Below, in pieces: positions 1-8,454 of a stretch of DNA of 36,159 nucleotides. Source of the stretch: an uncultured Lachnospiraceae bacterium. Its GTDB lineage: Bacteria > Bacillota > Clostridia > Lachnospirales > Lachnospiraceae. Where the stretch lies: positions 1 to 36,159 of the forward strand of contig CAJUJY010000034.1 of NCBI GenBank assembly GCA_910586555.1, read 5' to 3'. The notes under the pieces are model-generated. The model was not told the origin of the DNA and ran no database searches. It saw only the letters and a program-made list of their open reading frames with translations. Numbering within the stretch: position 1 is the first letter of the stretch; every line of letters starts with the position of its first letter. The position numbers were made by a program, and so were the translations under genes.

Positions 1-258
1 ATTGCTTACTTGAATCTTCCAAGATTTGTGAGATTTTTGAAAATTGATTTCCGTGATAATTATAATTAAACAGTTTCCCGGATATTTTAGTTTATTAATC
101 CAATTAATTGGCCAGTTATGAAAATTTATGTTTTTATTTTATTTATGCATCTATAAATTATTTATTATTTGCATTATAAATTTATAGAACAGCCATTATA
201 CAAGGAACAAAGCCTTTAGTATTTTTTACAAAAACCTTAAGTAAAATAAATAAAATGG

Positions 259-287
259 TTGCTATTTTATGGCAAAAGTAATAGAAT
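259..287 (+). promoter_or_regulatory. candidate sigma-A promoter of the decarboxylase operon
   Basis: TTGCTA at 259-264 and TAGAAT at 282-287 are separated by 17 bases, close to the vegetative consensus. Transcription would start near 294 and give a leader of about 105 nt. AT-rich DNA gives such matches often, so this is tentative. Confidence 0.35.
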
Positions 288-330
288 TAAACTTGGTATA
301 TATTTTGTTTTTATAAAATGGCTTATGCCA

Positions 331-369
331 TGTGGCTTTTATCCTGCCGTAATCTGGCAGGCTGCCACA
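331..369 (+). promoter_or_regulatory. two-storey hairpin in the leader of the decarboxylase operon
   Basis: An outer stem TGTGGC (331-336)/GCCACA (364-369) encloses an inner stem CCTGCC (343-348)/GGCAGG (356-361) with a 7-nt loop. It lies about 20 nt before the GGAGG of the first gene. No T-run follows, so it is not a terminator. It could be an mRNA-stabilising or translational control structure. Confidence 0.45.
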
Positions 370-398
370 ATTAATTTTACTATATTGGAGGGCTGAAC

Positions 399-1832
399 AT
401 GAGTAACAAGAATGCTTTGTCAGCGAGAGACCGTATTGCGGCTTTAGTTGACGAGAACAGTTTTGTTGAAATTGGTGCAGGTGTTACAAAGAGAAACACC
501 GATTTTAACATGCAGGAAAAGCCAGCGCCATCAGATGGTGTAATAACCGGGTACGGGCTTGTCCAGAATAATCCTGTCTATATATACAGCCAGGATGCAT
601 CTGTGCTTAATGGTACAATAGGTGAGATGCATGCAAAGAAAATTGCGCATGTCTATGGGCTTGCAGTAAAAACAGGTGTGCCTGTTATCGGGCTTATAGA
701 CTGTGCAGGAATCCGCTTACAGGAATCTACAGATGCACTGGCAGGCTTTGGCCAGATATATAAAGCAAAAGCCAAAGCATCAGGCATAATCCCGCAGATT
801 AGTGCTGTATTTGGAAACTGTGGCGGCGGCGTTGCAATAATGGCAGCAATGAGCGATTTTACTTTTATGGAGAAGAATAATGCAAAGCTTTTTGTTAATT
901 CACCTAATACACTGGAAGGGAATTATACAGAAAAGCTTGATACAGCATCGGCCGCTTTCCAGCAGGAAACACAGACAGTTGATTTTACTGCGGAAGGGGA
1001 AGAGGAAGTATTATCAGGGATAAGGGAACTTGTTTCAATCCTTCCTGGAAATAATAATGATACAGCATTTTCAGATGAATGTATGGATGACTTAAACAGA
1101 ATGACAGAAGACTTTGCAGCAGAAATTAGTGATCCTGCTGTAGCACTTGAAGATATTGGTGATAATAATTTCTTCCTGGAAGTTAAGAAAGAATATGCTA
1201 AAGAAATGGTTACAGGCTTTATATGCCTTGACGGAATGACAATAGGTGCTGTTGCAAACCGTACTGCACAGTTTGATGAAAATGGCAAGGTTGTGTGCAA
1301 ATATGGTGCAAGGCTTACTACCGCAGGCTGTAATAAAGCAGTTTCATTTATTAAAAAATGTGATGCATTTAATATTCCTGTGCTTACACTTACTAATGTA
1401 GAAGGGTTTGCTACAACAGTAGAAGAAGAAAGAACAATTACAAATGCTGCCGCAAGCCTTACAGCAGCGTTTGTAGAAGCAGATGTGCCAAAAGTAAACT
1501 TAATTACAGGCAATGCATATGGCACGGCATACCTTTGCATGAATTCAAAGCAGACAGGGGCAGATATGGTATTTGCACTTGAGGGTGCTAATACTGGCGT
1601 AATGGATGCAAATATTGCAGCAAAGATTATGTATGGTGATGACAAAGATGCAGATATAGCAGCAAAAGCTGCGGAATTTGCAGCAAAATCCAGTACAGAA
1701 GCGGCTGCTGCAAGAGGCTATATTGACTCTGTAGTAGCACCAGGCTCTGTAAGGAAGCAGTTATTATATGCATTTGAAATGTTATTTTCAAAAAGCGGGT
1801 ATCCAATTAGTAAAAAGCATGGAACCATCTAA
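399..1832 (+). CDS. CoA-type carboxyltransferase subunit (methylmalonyl-CoA decarboxylase alpha / propionyl-CoA carboxylase beta-like)
   Basis: The 477-aa protein belongs to the crotonase-fold carboxyltransferase family (PccB, MmdA, transcarboxylase 12S), which moves a carboxyl group between an acyl-CoA and biotin. Two glycine-rich segments typical of the two oxyanion holes are visible: GNCGGGVAIM in the N-terminal half and ITGNAYGTAYLCM in the C-terminal half. It is slightly shorter than the usual 500-520 aa and begins directly at the ARDRI segment, lacking the usual N-terminal helix. A good ribosome site (TTGGAGGG) sits upstream of the ATG. It is first in an operon with the gamma, biotin carrier, beta and oxaloacetate-type subunits and with no biotin carboxylase, so decarboxylation or transcarboxylation is more likely than ATP-driven carboxylation. 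Methylmalonyl-CoA is the best guess for substrate; malonyl-CoA or glutaconyl-CoA is not excluded. Confidence 0.85.
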   Translation: MSNKNALSARDRIAALVDENSFVEIGAGVTKRNTDFNMQEKPAPSDGVITGYGLVQNNPVYIYSQDASVLNGTIGEMHAKKIAHVYGLAVKTGVPVIGLIDCAGIRLQESTDALAGFGQIYKAKAKASGIIPQISAVFGNCGGGVAIMAAMSDFTFMEKNNAKLFVNSPNTLEGNYTEKLDTASAAFQQETQTVDFTAEGEEEVLSGIRELVSILPGNNNDTAFSDECMDDLNRMTEDFAAEISDPAVALEDIGDNNFFLEVKKEYAKEMVTGFICLDGMTIGAVANRTAQFDENGKVVCKYGARLTTAGCNKAVSFIKKCDAFNIPVLTLTNVEGFATTVEEERTITNAAASLTAAFVEADVPKVNLITGNAYGTAYLCMNSKQTGADMVFALEGANTGVMDANIAAKIMYGDDKDADIAAKAAEFAAKSSTEAAAARGYIDSVVAPGSVRKQLLYAFEMLFSKSGYPISKKHGTI

Positions 1833-1846
1833 GTAAGGAGTGGCAT

Positions 1847-2560
1847 ATGAAGAAAAAATTAGCTTTAATTTGCTGTATTTTATCTTGTATACTGGTGATG
1901 GCGGGCTGTAGTTTTAGTCTTGTAAAGACTAATGAAAATTTTGATGAAAAGACGCTTAAAGAAAATACTGACTCTTTTGTACAAAGCTGGTTCGAGTATG
2001 ATTTTGAAGGCGCTGTGACAGATTATGCAGGGCAGCTTGATGATGAAACTATGAAACAGTATAAGGAGTCAGGACAGCTTAGGGATAAATATGGCAAATA
2101 TGACAAAAAGGACAGTGACAGCCTGACAATTACAACTGATACTGCAACAGTAACTGAAACAGTTCTTACAGATTCAGGTAAAAAGCTTGTATTTTCAGTA
2201 ACATATGATGAAGATGGCAATACGGTTTCATGGAATGTAGAAGAATACAAGTCTAAAGGCCAGATTATGGGAAAAGCCGGGCTTAATACAGTTATGAGCA
2301 TGGCTATAGTATTCCTTGTCCTTATATTTATTGCAGTTATTATTGCACAGTTTAAATATATTGGCGGTGTACAGAACAAGAAAAAGGAAGAAGCACCAGT
2401 TATAGAGCCAGTGCCAGCAGAACCTGTTGCAGAACCTGTTGAAGAAGAGGATTTAACTGATGACCTTGAACTTGTTGCAGTTATTACAGCAGCCATTGCA
2501 GCAGCAAGTGAAAATGAATGTACAGATGGTCTTATAATACGTTCAATTATCAGAAAGTAA
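1847..2560 (+). CDS. sodium-pump decarboxylase gamma (OadG-like) subunit with lipoprotein-type N-terminus
   Basis: This 237-aa protein has two parts. The N-terminus is a signal peptide ending in a lipobox-like LVMAGC (Cys21), followed by an extracytoplasmic domain of about 110 residues resembling small DUF3887-like folds. A transmembrane helix (about 148-168) leads to the OadG signature: a Lys-rich stretch, a Pro/Glu-rich linker, then DDLELVAVITAAIAAA and a C-terminal RSIIRK. OadG anchors and assembles the beta and alpha subunits. Classical OadG is about 80-120 aa with a single N-terminal helix, so the exported domain is an extra; such fused gammas are known from Firmicutes. The ribosome site AAGGAG lies 14 nt after the previous stop. 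The lipobox has Met at -3, so lipidation is probable, not certain. Confidence 0.82.
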   Translation: MKKKLALICCILSCILVMAGCSFSLVKTNENFDEKTLKENTDSFVQSWFEYDFEGAVTDYAGQLDDETMKQYKESGQLRDKYGKYDKKDSDSLTITTDTATVTETVLTDSGKKLVFSVTYDEDGNTVSWNVEEYKSKGQIMGKAGLNTVMSMAIVFLVLIFIAVIIAQFKYIGGVQNKKKEEAPVIEPVPAEPVAEPVEEEDLTDDLELVAVITAAIAAASENECTDGLIIRSIIRK

Positions 2561-2598
2561 AATCATATAAGTTAATAAAGTATATGGAGGAAAAAATA

Positions 2599-2970
2599 AT
2601 GAAAAATTATACAATTACTGTCAATGGTAATGTTTATGATGTTACAGTAGAAGAAGGCGGACAAGGAGGTGCGGCAGCAGCACCAAAGCAAACAGCGCCA
2701 AAGAAGGCAGCACCAAAAGCCGCAGCACCAAAGGCAGCACCGGCTGGCGGTGCAGGTGCAGTTAAGATTAATGCACCTATGCCTGGCAAGATTTTATCTG
2801 TTAAGGCACAGGCAGGCCAGGCAGTTAAAAAAGGCGATGTTATTATGATACTTGAAGCTATGAAAATGGAGAATGAAATTGTTGCGCCACAGGACGGCAC
2901 AGTTGCAGGTATTAATGTGTCAGCAGGTGATTCTGTAGAAGCAGGAGCTGTACTTGCGTCATTAAACTAG
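2599..2970 (+). CDS. biotin carboxyl carrier protein of the decarboxylase
   Basis: The start is set at 2599 because TATGGAGG lies 9 nt upstream; the frame extends 27 codons further up, overlapping the previous gene, without a ribosome site. The 123-aa product has a short N-terminal beta segment, an Ala/Pro/Lys-rich flexible linker (about residues 30-55), and a C-terminal biotinyl domain. The EAMKMEN motif carries the biotin-accepting Lys89. The mobile biotin shuttles CO2 between carboxyltransferase active sites and the membrane beta subunit. The linker is typical of gamma/1.3S-type carriers such as MmdC or transcarboxylase 1.3S. The stop codon overlaps the ribosome site of the next gene, suggesting translational coupling. 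Confidence 0.9.
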   Translation: MKNYTITVNGNVYDVTVEEGGQGGAAAAPKQTAPKKAAPKAAAPKAAPAGGAGAVKINAPMPGKILSVKAQAGQAVKKGDVIMILEAMKMENEIVAPQDGTVAGINVSAGDSVEAGAVLASLN

Positions 2971-2982
2971 GAGGGAACGGCT

Positions 2983-4131
2983 TTGGATTACGTTATTACA
3001 ACGATAGAGAACCTTGCAGGCCAGACCGCTTTTACAAGCCTGTCATTAGGAAATTACCTGATGATACTGGTTGGCTGCATATTTCTCTATCTGGCAATTA
3101 AAAAAGAATACGAGCCATTATTGTTAGTCCCTATTGCATTTGGCATGATACTGGTAAATATTTACCCGGATATTATGGCAAGCCCTGAGGACACTTCAAA
3201 TGGCGTCGGCGGTTTGTTACACTATTTCTATATACTTGATGAATGGAGCATTTTACCTTCACTTATATTCCTTGGTGTAGGTGCAATGACAGACTTTGGC
3301 CCGCTTATTGCAAACCCTTTAAGCTTCCTTCTTGGTGCGGCTGCACAGTTTGGTATTTTCTCTGCTTATCTTATTGCTATACTTTTAGGCTTTAATGACA
3401 AGGCAGCAGCAGCAATATCAATTATAGGCGGCGCTGACGGGCCTACTTCTATTTTCCTCTGCGGCAAGCTTAAACAGACTGAATATATGGGGCCTATAGC
3501 AGTGGCAGCATATTCATATATGTCACTTGTGCCTATTATCCAGCCTCCTATTATGAAGCTTTTTACAACAGAGGAAGAGCGTAAAATTAAAATGGAACAG
3601 TTACGTCCAGTATCTAAACTGGAAAAGATACTTTTCCCTATTATAGTTACTATAGTTGTCTGCCTTATCCTGCCAACAACTGCACCACTTGTAGGCATGC
3701 TTATGCTTGGTAACCTTTTCAGGGAGTCAGGTGTTGTAAAACAGCTTGCAGAAACAGCTTCCAATGCACTTATGTATATTGTAGTTATCCTGCTTGGTAC
3801 TTCTGTAGGTGCTTCAACAAGCGCAGAAGCATTTTTAAGGGCTTCAACACTTAAAATAGTTGTATTAGGGCTTGTTGCTTTCTGTGTTGGTACAGCAGCA
3901 GGTGTGCTTTTTGGAAAGATTATGTGCAAAGTTACACATGGAAAGATTAACCCGCTTATTGGCTCAGCAGGTGTTTCGGCGGTGCCTATGGCAGCGAGGG
4001 TATCACAGAAAGTTGGTTCAGAGGCAGACCCTACAAACTTCCTGCTTATGCATGCTATGGGGCCAAACGTTGCAGGTGTTATTGGTACAGCGGTTGCGGC
4101 TGGTGTATTTATGGCAATATTCGGTATCTAA
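2983..4131 (+). CDS. Na+-translocating decarboxylase beta subunit (OadB/MmdB/GcdB family)
   Basis: The 382-aa polytopic membrane protein matches the OadB family in length and sequence. The family segment GGADGPTSIFL lies near residue 155 and a C-terminal GSAGVSAVPMAARVSQ near residue 325, followed by the NFLLMHAMGPNVAGVIG region; these belong to the Na+ and carboxybiotin site. It decarboxylates carboxybiotin and exports Na+, turning decarboxylation energy into a sodium gradient. The start is TTG at 2983, supported by GGAGGG at 2970-2975, which overlaps the preceding stop codon. Translation may therefore depend on the upstream gene. Confidence 0.92.
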   Translation: MDYVITTIENLAGQTAFTSLSLGNYLMILVGCIFLYLAIKKEYEPLLLVPIAFGMILVNIYPDIMASPEDTSNGVGGLLHYFYILDEWSILPSLIFLGVGAMTDFGPLIANPLSFLLGAAAQFGIFSAYLIAILLGFNDKAAAAISIIGGADGPTSIFLCGKLKQTEYMGPIAVAAYSYMSLVPIIQPPIMKLFTTEEERKIKMEQLRPVSKLEKILFPIIVTIVVCLILPTTAPLVGMLMLGNLFRESGVVKQLAETASNALMYIVVILLGTSVGASTSAEAFLRASTLKIVVLGLVAFCVGTAAGVLFGKIMCKVTHGKINPLIGSAGVSAVPMAARVSQKVGSEADPTNFLLMHAMGPNVAGVIGTAVAAGVFMAIFGI

Positions 4132-4147
4132 TATAGGAGGATAAATC

Positions 4148-5560
4148 ATGGCAAAAACAGAAAAGAAACCTTTAAAGATTACGGAAACTATTCTCCGTGA
4201 CGCGCATCAGTCACTGATTGCCACAAGAATGACAACAGAACAGATGCTTCCAATAATAGACAAAATGGACCAGGTAGGCTATCATTCAGTTGAATGCTGG
4301 GGTGGTGCAACATTTGATGCTTCATTAAGGTTCCTTAAAGAAGACCCTTGGGAAAGGCTTAGGAAGCTTAGGGCAGGTTTTAAGAATACAAAACTCCAGA
4401 TGCTTTTCCGTGGACAGAATATTTTAGGGTATAACCATTATGCAGATGATGTTGTTGAATACTTTGTACAGAAATCCATTGCAAATGGTATTGATATAAT
4501 CCGTATATTTGACTGTCTTAATGACCTTAGAAACCTTGAAACAGCCGTAAAAGCTGCTAATAAAGAAAACGGGCATGCACAAATAGCACTTTCATATACA
4601 CTGGGTGATGCATATACTCTTGATTACTGGAAGGACATGGCCAAAAGAATTGAAGATATGGGTGCAAAATCACTCTGTATCAAGGATATGGCAGGCCTTC
4701 TTGTGCCTGTAAAGGCTACAGAGCTTGTTACTGCACTTAAGGAATCAGTAGATATACCTATTGACCTCCATACACATTATACTTCCGGTGTGGCAGCCAT
4801 GACATATATGAAAGCTGTTGAGGCAGGCTGTGATATTATTGATACAGCCATGTCCCCATTCTCAATGGGAACAAGCCAGCCAGCTACAGAAGTTATGGTA
4901 GAAGCATTTAAGGGCACACCTTATGATACAGGGCTTGACCAGAACAAGCTTGCCCAAATTGCAGATTACTTCCGTCCTATGCGTGAAGAAGCGCTTAAAT
5001 CAGGGCTTATGAATACAAAGGTGCTTGGTGTGAATATCCAGACACTCCGTTACCAGGTTCCTGGCGGTATGCTTAGCAACCTTGTTTCACAGCTTAAGGA
5101 AATGGGACAGGAAGACAAATATGAGAAAGTGCTTGAAGAAGTGCCAAGGGTACGTAAGGACTTTGGTGAACCACCGCTTGTTACACCTTCATCACAGATT
5201 GTTGGTACACAGGCTGTATTAAATGTAGTTTCAGGTGAAAGGTATAAGATGGTTACAAAGGAGTCCAAAAAGCTTCTTGCAGGTGAGTTCGGACAGACAG
5301 TAAAACCATTTGACCCTGAAGTACAGAAAAAATGTGTTGGTGATACAAAACCAATTACATGCCGCCCGGCTGATTTAATAAAGCCGCAGCTTGCAGAACT
5401 TGAAAAAGAAATGAAACAGTATAAACAGCAGGACGAAGATGTATTGTCATATGCGCTCTTCCCACAGGTTGCAATGGAATTTTTCAAGTACAGGGAAGCA
5501 CAGCAGAATAAAGCAGATCCATCAGTGGCAGATAGAAAAAATATAGCATATCCTGTCTAA
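4148..5560 (+). CDS. oxaloacetate decarboxylase alpha / pyruvate carboxylase subunit B-type carboxyltransferase
   Basis: The 470-aa protein is a TIM-barrel carboxyltransferase of the OadA/PycB/transcarboxylase 5S family. Visible marks are the TILRDAHQSL motif near the start (metal-binding Asp), CIKDMAGLL with the active-site lysine, and the IDLHTHYTSG metal-binding histidines, then the conserved PYC/OADA region to about residue 450. It ends without a biotinyl domain, so it must use the separate carrier at 2599-2970. The reaction is carboxyl transfer between oxaloacetate/pyruvate and biotin. Start ATG follows ATAGGAGG. It is the last gene of the operon; a 12-bp stem follows at 5600-5627. Confidence 0.9.
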   Translation: MAKTEKKPLKITETILRDAHQSLIATRMTTEQMLPIIDKMDQVGYHSVECWGGATFDASLRFLKEDPWERLRKLRAGFKNTKLQMLFRGQNILGYNHYADDVVEYFVQKSIANGIDIIRIFDCLNDLRNLETAVKAANKENGHAQIALSYTLGDAYTLDYWKDMAKRIEDMGAKSLCIKDMAGLLVPVKATELVTALKESVDIPIDLHTHYTSGVAAMTYMKAVEAGCDIIDTAMSPFSMGTSQPATEVMVEAFKGTPYDTGLDQNKLAQIADYFRPMREEALKSGLMNTKVLGVNIQTLRYQVPGGMLSNLVSQLKEMGQEDKYEKVLEEVPRVRKDFGEPPLVTPSSQIVGTQAVLNVVSGERYKMVTKESKKLLAGEFGQTVKPFDPEVQKKCVGDTKPITCRPADLIKPQLAELEKEMKQYKQQDEDVLSYALFPQVAMEFFKYREAQQNKADPSVADRKNIAYPV

Positions 5561-5599
5561 GCTTATTTTAACCTCAGGGTATATAATAACAATTAGTTC

Positions 5600-5627
5600 C
5601 AGGCAGGGTTTTTATAAACCCTGTCTG
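5600..5627 (+). terminator. hairpin after the decarboxylase operon (weak terminator)
   Basis: A 12-bp stem, 5600-5611 with 5616-5627 (one G-T pair), and a TTAT loop. The downstream sequence (TGATAGTTT) is not a clean T-run, so termination may be partial and the chemotaxis gene could be reached by read-through. Confidence 0.55.
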
Positions 5628-5667
5628 TGATAGTTTAAGAAGTATATAAAAAAGCGGGGTAATAAGT

Positions 5668-7395
5668 ATGAAAAATATAAGCATTGGTGTTAAAGTTATG
5701 CTTCCGGTAATATTACTGGTATTTTTGCTTGCTGGAACCTGTTATTCTAATGTAGTTAATATGGATAGGATGATAGGTTCAAGCAGGGAAATTTCTGGAG
5801 ATTATGCAAAAAGCATGTCTTTGCTTGGCAGCCTTTCTACTGCATTTGAAGCACTTGAAAGAGCAGCATATGCACATTGTGTAACAGGTAGTGAAGAGGA
5901 TATGGATTTACTTGGAACACAGATTAATTCCATTAGTGGGGAAATAAGCAGTTTATGTACAGAATATGAAGGACTTATTGATGGAAATGAAGAAAAAGAG
6001 GCTTATGCTACATTCCAGAATTTATATTCTTCGTACAGGGATAAATTTGAACAGGCAATAGCCAAAAGTTTACAGAATGAAAAGATACCAGCACTGGCTA
6101 TTGTAAATGGTGAAATGTCAGATACCGGGTTAGCAGTTTTTACACAGATTTCAGATATGCGTAATATTAACCAGGGATATATGGAAAAAGCCATTGCCAA
6201 TAGTGAAAGCACATATAACGGCGCCAAAAAGTTAAGCTATATTTTATTTGCAGCAGCATTTATTATTGCAGCAGCAAGCATGGCTGTATGCATATTTGGC
6301 ATTACAAGGCCAGTACTTAAAAGCAGTAAAGAACTTGGTGTTATTATTAGCGGCATTGAAGCAGAAAAGGGTGATTTATCCAAACGCATAACTGTTAATG
6401 GCAAAGATGAGATTTCCAAAATGGGTGATGGCATTAACAGTTTTATGAAAATACTCCAGGTAATGATGAGGAAGATTACTAATAGTTCAAGGGCGCTGGA
6501 TAAAATGGCAGAAGAGGTAAAAGAAAGTGTTTCATCTGTAAATATAAGTGCATATGATATTTCTGCTGCCATGGAAGAACTTTCTTCTTCAATGGAAGAG
6601 GTTGCAGCTACTTCTTCAAATGTAAATAATAATGCAGGCATAGTAGGTGATAATGTTAAAGAACTTGCAAAGGCTTCTAAAGATTTGTCTGCTTATGCAG
6701 GTGAAATGAAAAACCGTGCTGCCAGGATAGAAAAAGATGCAAAGATGAATAAAGAGGACGCAAGAAATGTGGTTGCAGGCATTTTATCTTCTTTACAGAA
6801 AGCCGTTGATGATTCTAAAAGTGTAGAACGTGTCGGGGGTTTAACAGAAGAAATACTTAATATTTCTTCACAGACAAACCTGCTTGCGCTTAATGCTTCA
6901 ATAGAAGCTGCAAGGGCTGGAGAAGCAGGCAAAGGTTTTGCAGTTGTAGCAGATGAGATAAGGCAGCTTGCAGATTCAAGCCGTGAAACTGCTGGAAATA
7001 TACAAAATATTAATAATATGGTAATTGCAGCAGTACAGGAACTTGTAAACAATTCTAATGGAATAATCAAATATTTACAAGAATCAGTACTTCCTGCCTA
7101 TGAAAGTTTCCTGGCTGGCGGCATACAGTATAAAGAAGATGCCGGCCATGTAAATGAAATAGTTACACATTTTAGTGATATGTCTGTAAATCTTGATTTA
7201 CTTGTAAGTGAAATTATAGATGCAATGGGAGGAATTGCATCAGCAGTAGATGAAAGTGCCAATGCGGTAATGACATCTGCAACAAATACTAATAACCTTG
7301 TAAAAGAACTGGAGCAGATTTCTAGTAAAACAGACAGCAACCATAGAATTGCTAAACAATTAAAGAAAGAAGCAGGCAAGTTTATAAATGTCTAA
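5668..7395 (+). CDS. methyl-accepting chemotaxis protein
   Basis: The 575-aa receptor has the classical layout: a first membrane helix (about 8-28), an extracytoplasmic helical sensor domain of about 160 residues (4HB-like by length and helical character), a second membrane helix (about 190-212), a HAMP region (about 213-270) and a long cytoplasmic signalling hairpin. The tip, around residues 397-430, holds SSQTNLLALNASIEAARAGE, the CheA/CheW-contacting signature. The ligand cannot be read from sequence. No CheR-tethering pentapeptide is seen at the C-terminus. Presence of an MCP implies a motile organism or one with a chemosensory array. Its last 8 bases overlap the next gene. Confidence 0.93.
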   Translation: MKNISIGVKVMLPVILLVFLLAGTCYSNVVNMDRMIGSSREISGDYAKSMSLLGSLSTAFEALERAAYAHCVTGSEEDMDLLGTQINSISGEISSLCTEYEGLIDGNEEKEAYATFQNLYSSYRDKFEQAIAKSLQNEKIPALAIVNGEMSDTGLAVFTQISDMRNINQGYMEKAIANSESTYNGAKKLSYILFAAAFIIAAASMAVCIFGITRPVLKSSKELGVIISGIEAEKGDLSKRITVNGKDEISKMGDGINSFMKILQVMMRKITNSSRALDKMAEEVKESVSSVNISAYDISAAMEELSSSMEEVAATSSNVNNNAGIVGDNVKELAKASKDLSAYAGEMKNRAARIEKDAKMNKEDARNVVAGILSSLQKAVDDSKSVERVGGLTEEILNISSQTNLLALNASIEAARAGEAGKGFAVVADEIRQLADSSRETAGNIQNINNMVIAAVQELVNNSNGIIKYLQESVLPAYESFLAGGIQYKEDAGHVNEIVTHFSDMSVNLDLLVSEIIDAMGGIASAVDESANAVMTSATNTNNLVKELEQISSKTDSNHRIAKQLKKEAGKFINV

Positions 7396-7756
7396 CCTAA
7401 AGAAAGGGCACACAATAGAAGAACGCCTTGAACTGTCAATGCTGTATGATTTTTATGGTGCGCTTCTAAAAGAAAACCAGCGCCGCATGTTTGAGGCAAA
7501 TGTGCTAGAGGATTATAATTTCAGTGAAATTGCAGAAGAAGAGGGCATAACAAGGCAGGGGGCTTATGATACAGTAAAACGCGCAGCAAAACAGTTAAAA
7601 TTATATGAGGAAAAACTCGGGCTTGTAGCACGGTTCCGTGAACAAAAAGAACTAATAAGCAGGTTGCGTGACAGGTTACAGGAAATGGATATTGCTGTAA
7701 ATAATAATGGATGGGCAGAAATATTCCAACTGCTGGAAGAAGTCCTGGAAGGCTAA
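7388..7756 (+). CDS. YlxM/p13-like (UPF0122) helix-turn-helix protein
   Basis: The 122-aa product resembles the YlxM family: an N-terminal RLELSMLYDFYGALLKENQR segment, then a sigma-70 region-4-like helix-turn-helix (about residues 36-65, FSEIAEEEGITRQGAYDTVKRA), and a C-terminal coiled-coil stretch. In most Firmicutes ylxM sits beside ffh and affects the signal recognition particle; no ffh is here. The start overlaps the chemotaxis gene by 8 bp and only a weak ribosome site (AGCAGGCAAG) is seen, so translation is probably coupled. It could be a displaced ylxM or a paralogue with another target. Confidence 0.75.
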   Translation: MSNLKKGHTIEERLELSMLYDFYGALLKENQRRMFEANVLEDYNFSEIAEEEGITRQGAYDTVKRAAKQLKLYEEKLGLVARFREQKELISRLRDRLQEMDIAVNNNGWAEIFQLLEEVLEG

Positions 7757-7774
7757 AATCTAAGGGGATTAATA

Positions 7775-8407
7775 GTGGATAAGGAAAACATTATATTTGA
7801 TAACAACGACAGCCGCATTAAGTATTATGAACTGCTGTTAGAAAAAGATTTAACAGAAATGCCGGAAATAAACCTGCCAGAAAGTTACAGGTTTGTTTTT
7901 TACAAAGATGGGGATAAAGACGCCTGGATTAACATTGAAAAATCTGCCAGGGAATTTGACAGTTACAGTAAAGGGGCGGCTGCCTGGGAGAAATATTATG
8001 GCACAAGGCTTAAAGAACTTCCAGGAAGAATGGTGTTTATTGAAAATGCAGAAGGGCTTAAGGTGGCCACAGCCACAGCATTTTATAATATTTACAGACA
8101 GGACAGCCCTTTATGTGGCTGGCTTCACTGGGTTGCCATAAAAAGGGAATACCAGGGGCAGGGCTTGTCAAAACCACTGGTTTTATTTACATTAAACATT
8201 ATGAAGAAGCTAGGTTATACGCATTCCAAAATCCCGACACAGACAAATACATGGCTTGCATGCAAAGTTTATCTGGATTTAGGTTTTCTGCCAGTAAAAG
8301 AAAATGCAGTACATAGCAGTTATGGCTGGAGAATTGTAAAAACATTAACAGGCCACCCGTCATTAAAAGACTTTAACCCTGTATCCCTGGAAGAAGTAAT
8401 AGTATAG
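7775..8407 (+). CDS. GNAT family N-acetyltransferase
   Basis: The 210-aa protein starts at GTG 7775, supported by TAAGGGG at 7761-7767. The C-terminal half has a GNAT fold: WLHWVAIKREYQGQGLSKPL contains the acetyl-CoA pyrophosphate loop (Q-x-x-G-Q-G), followed by the helix and YLDLGFLPV, the usual late beta-bulge segment. The N-terminal half is less typical and probably forms substrate-binding structure. The substrate is unknown. It lies 18 nt after the YlxM-like gene and may be co-transcribed with it. Confidence 0.8.
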   Translation: MDKENIIFDNNDSRIKYYELLLEKDLTEMPEINLPESYRFVFYKDGDKDAWINIEKSAREFDSYSKGAAAWEKYYGTRLKELPGRMVFIENAEGLKVATATAFYNIYRQDSPLCGWLHWVAIKREYQGQGLSKPLVLFTLNIMKKLGYTHSKIPTQTNTWLACKVYLDLGFLPVKENAVHSSYGWRIVKTLTGHPSLKDFNPVSLEEVIV

Positions 8408-8409
8408 CC

Positions 8410-8454
8410 AGCTAAAACACAAAACAAGTCCTGGTTATAGCTTTAGCTTTTTTA
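8410..8454 (+). terminator. terminator of the GNAT gene
   Basis: AGCTAAA (8410-8416) pairs with TTTAGCT (8442-8448) and is followed by a T-run. The loop is long (25 nt) and the structure overlaps the 3' end of the convergent gene, so it is a moderate call. Confidence 0.45.

Larger units (their letters stand above)
1..398. other. AT-rich upstream region of the decarboxylase operon
   Basis: No convincing gene is visible. The first 250 bases are very AT-rich with no recognisable product on either strand. The second half holds a candidate promoter (259-287) and a GC-rich hairpin (331-369) just upstream of the ribosome site for the first gene; both are listed separately. Confidence 0.6.

Noticed and set aside
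923..1645. A 240-codon open frame on the minus strand inside the first carboxyltransferase gene
   Set aside because: It is fully covered by a well-supported gene on the other strand, its product is low-complexity Ser/Ala/Val and resembles no family, and no ribosome site is seen.
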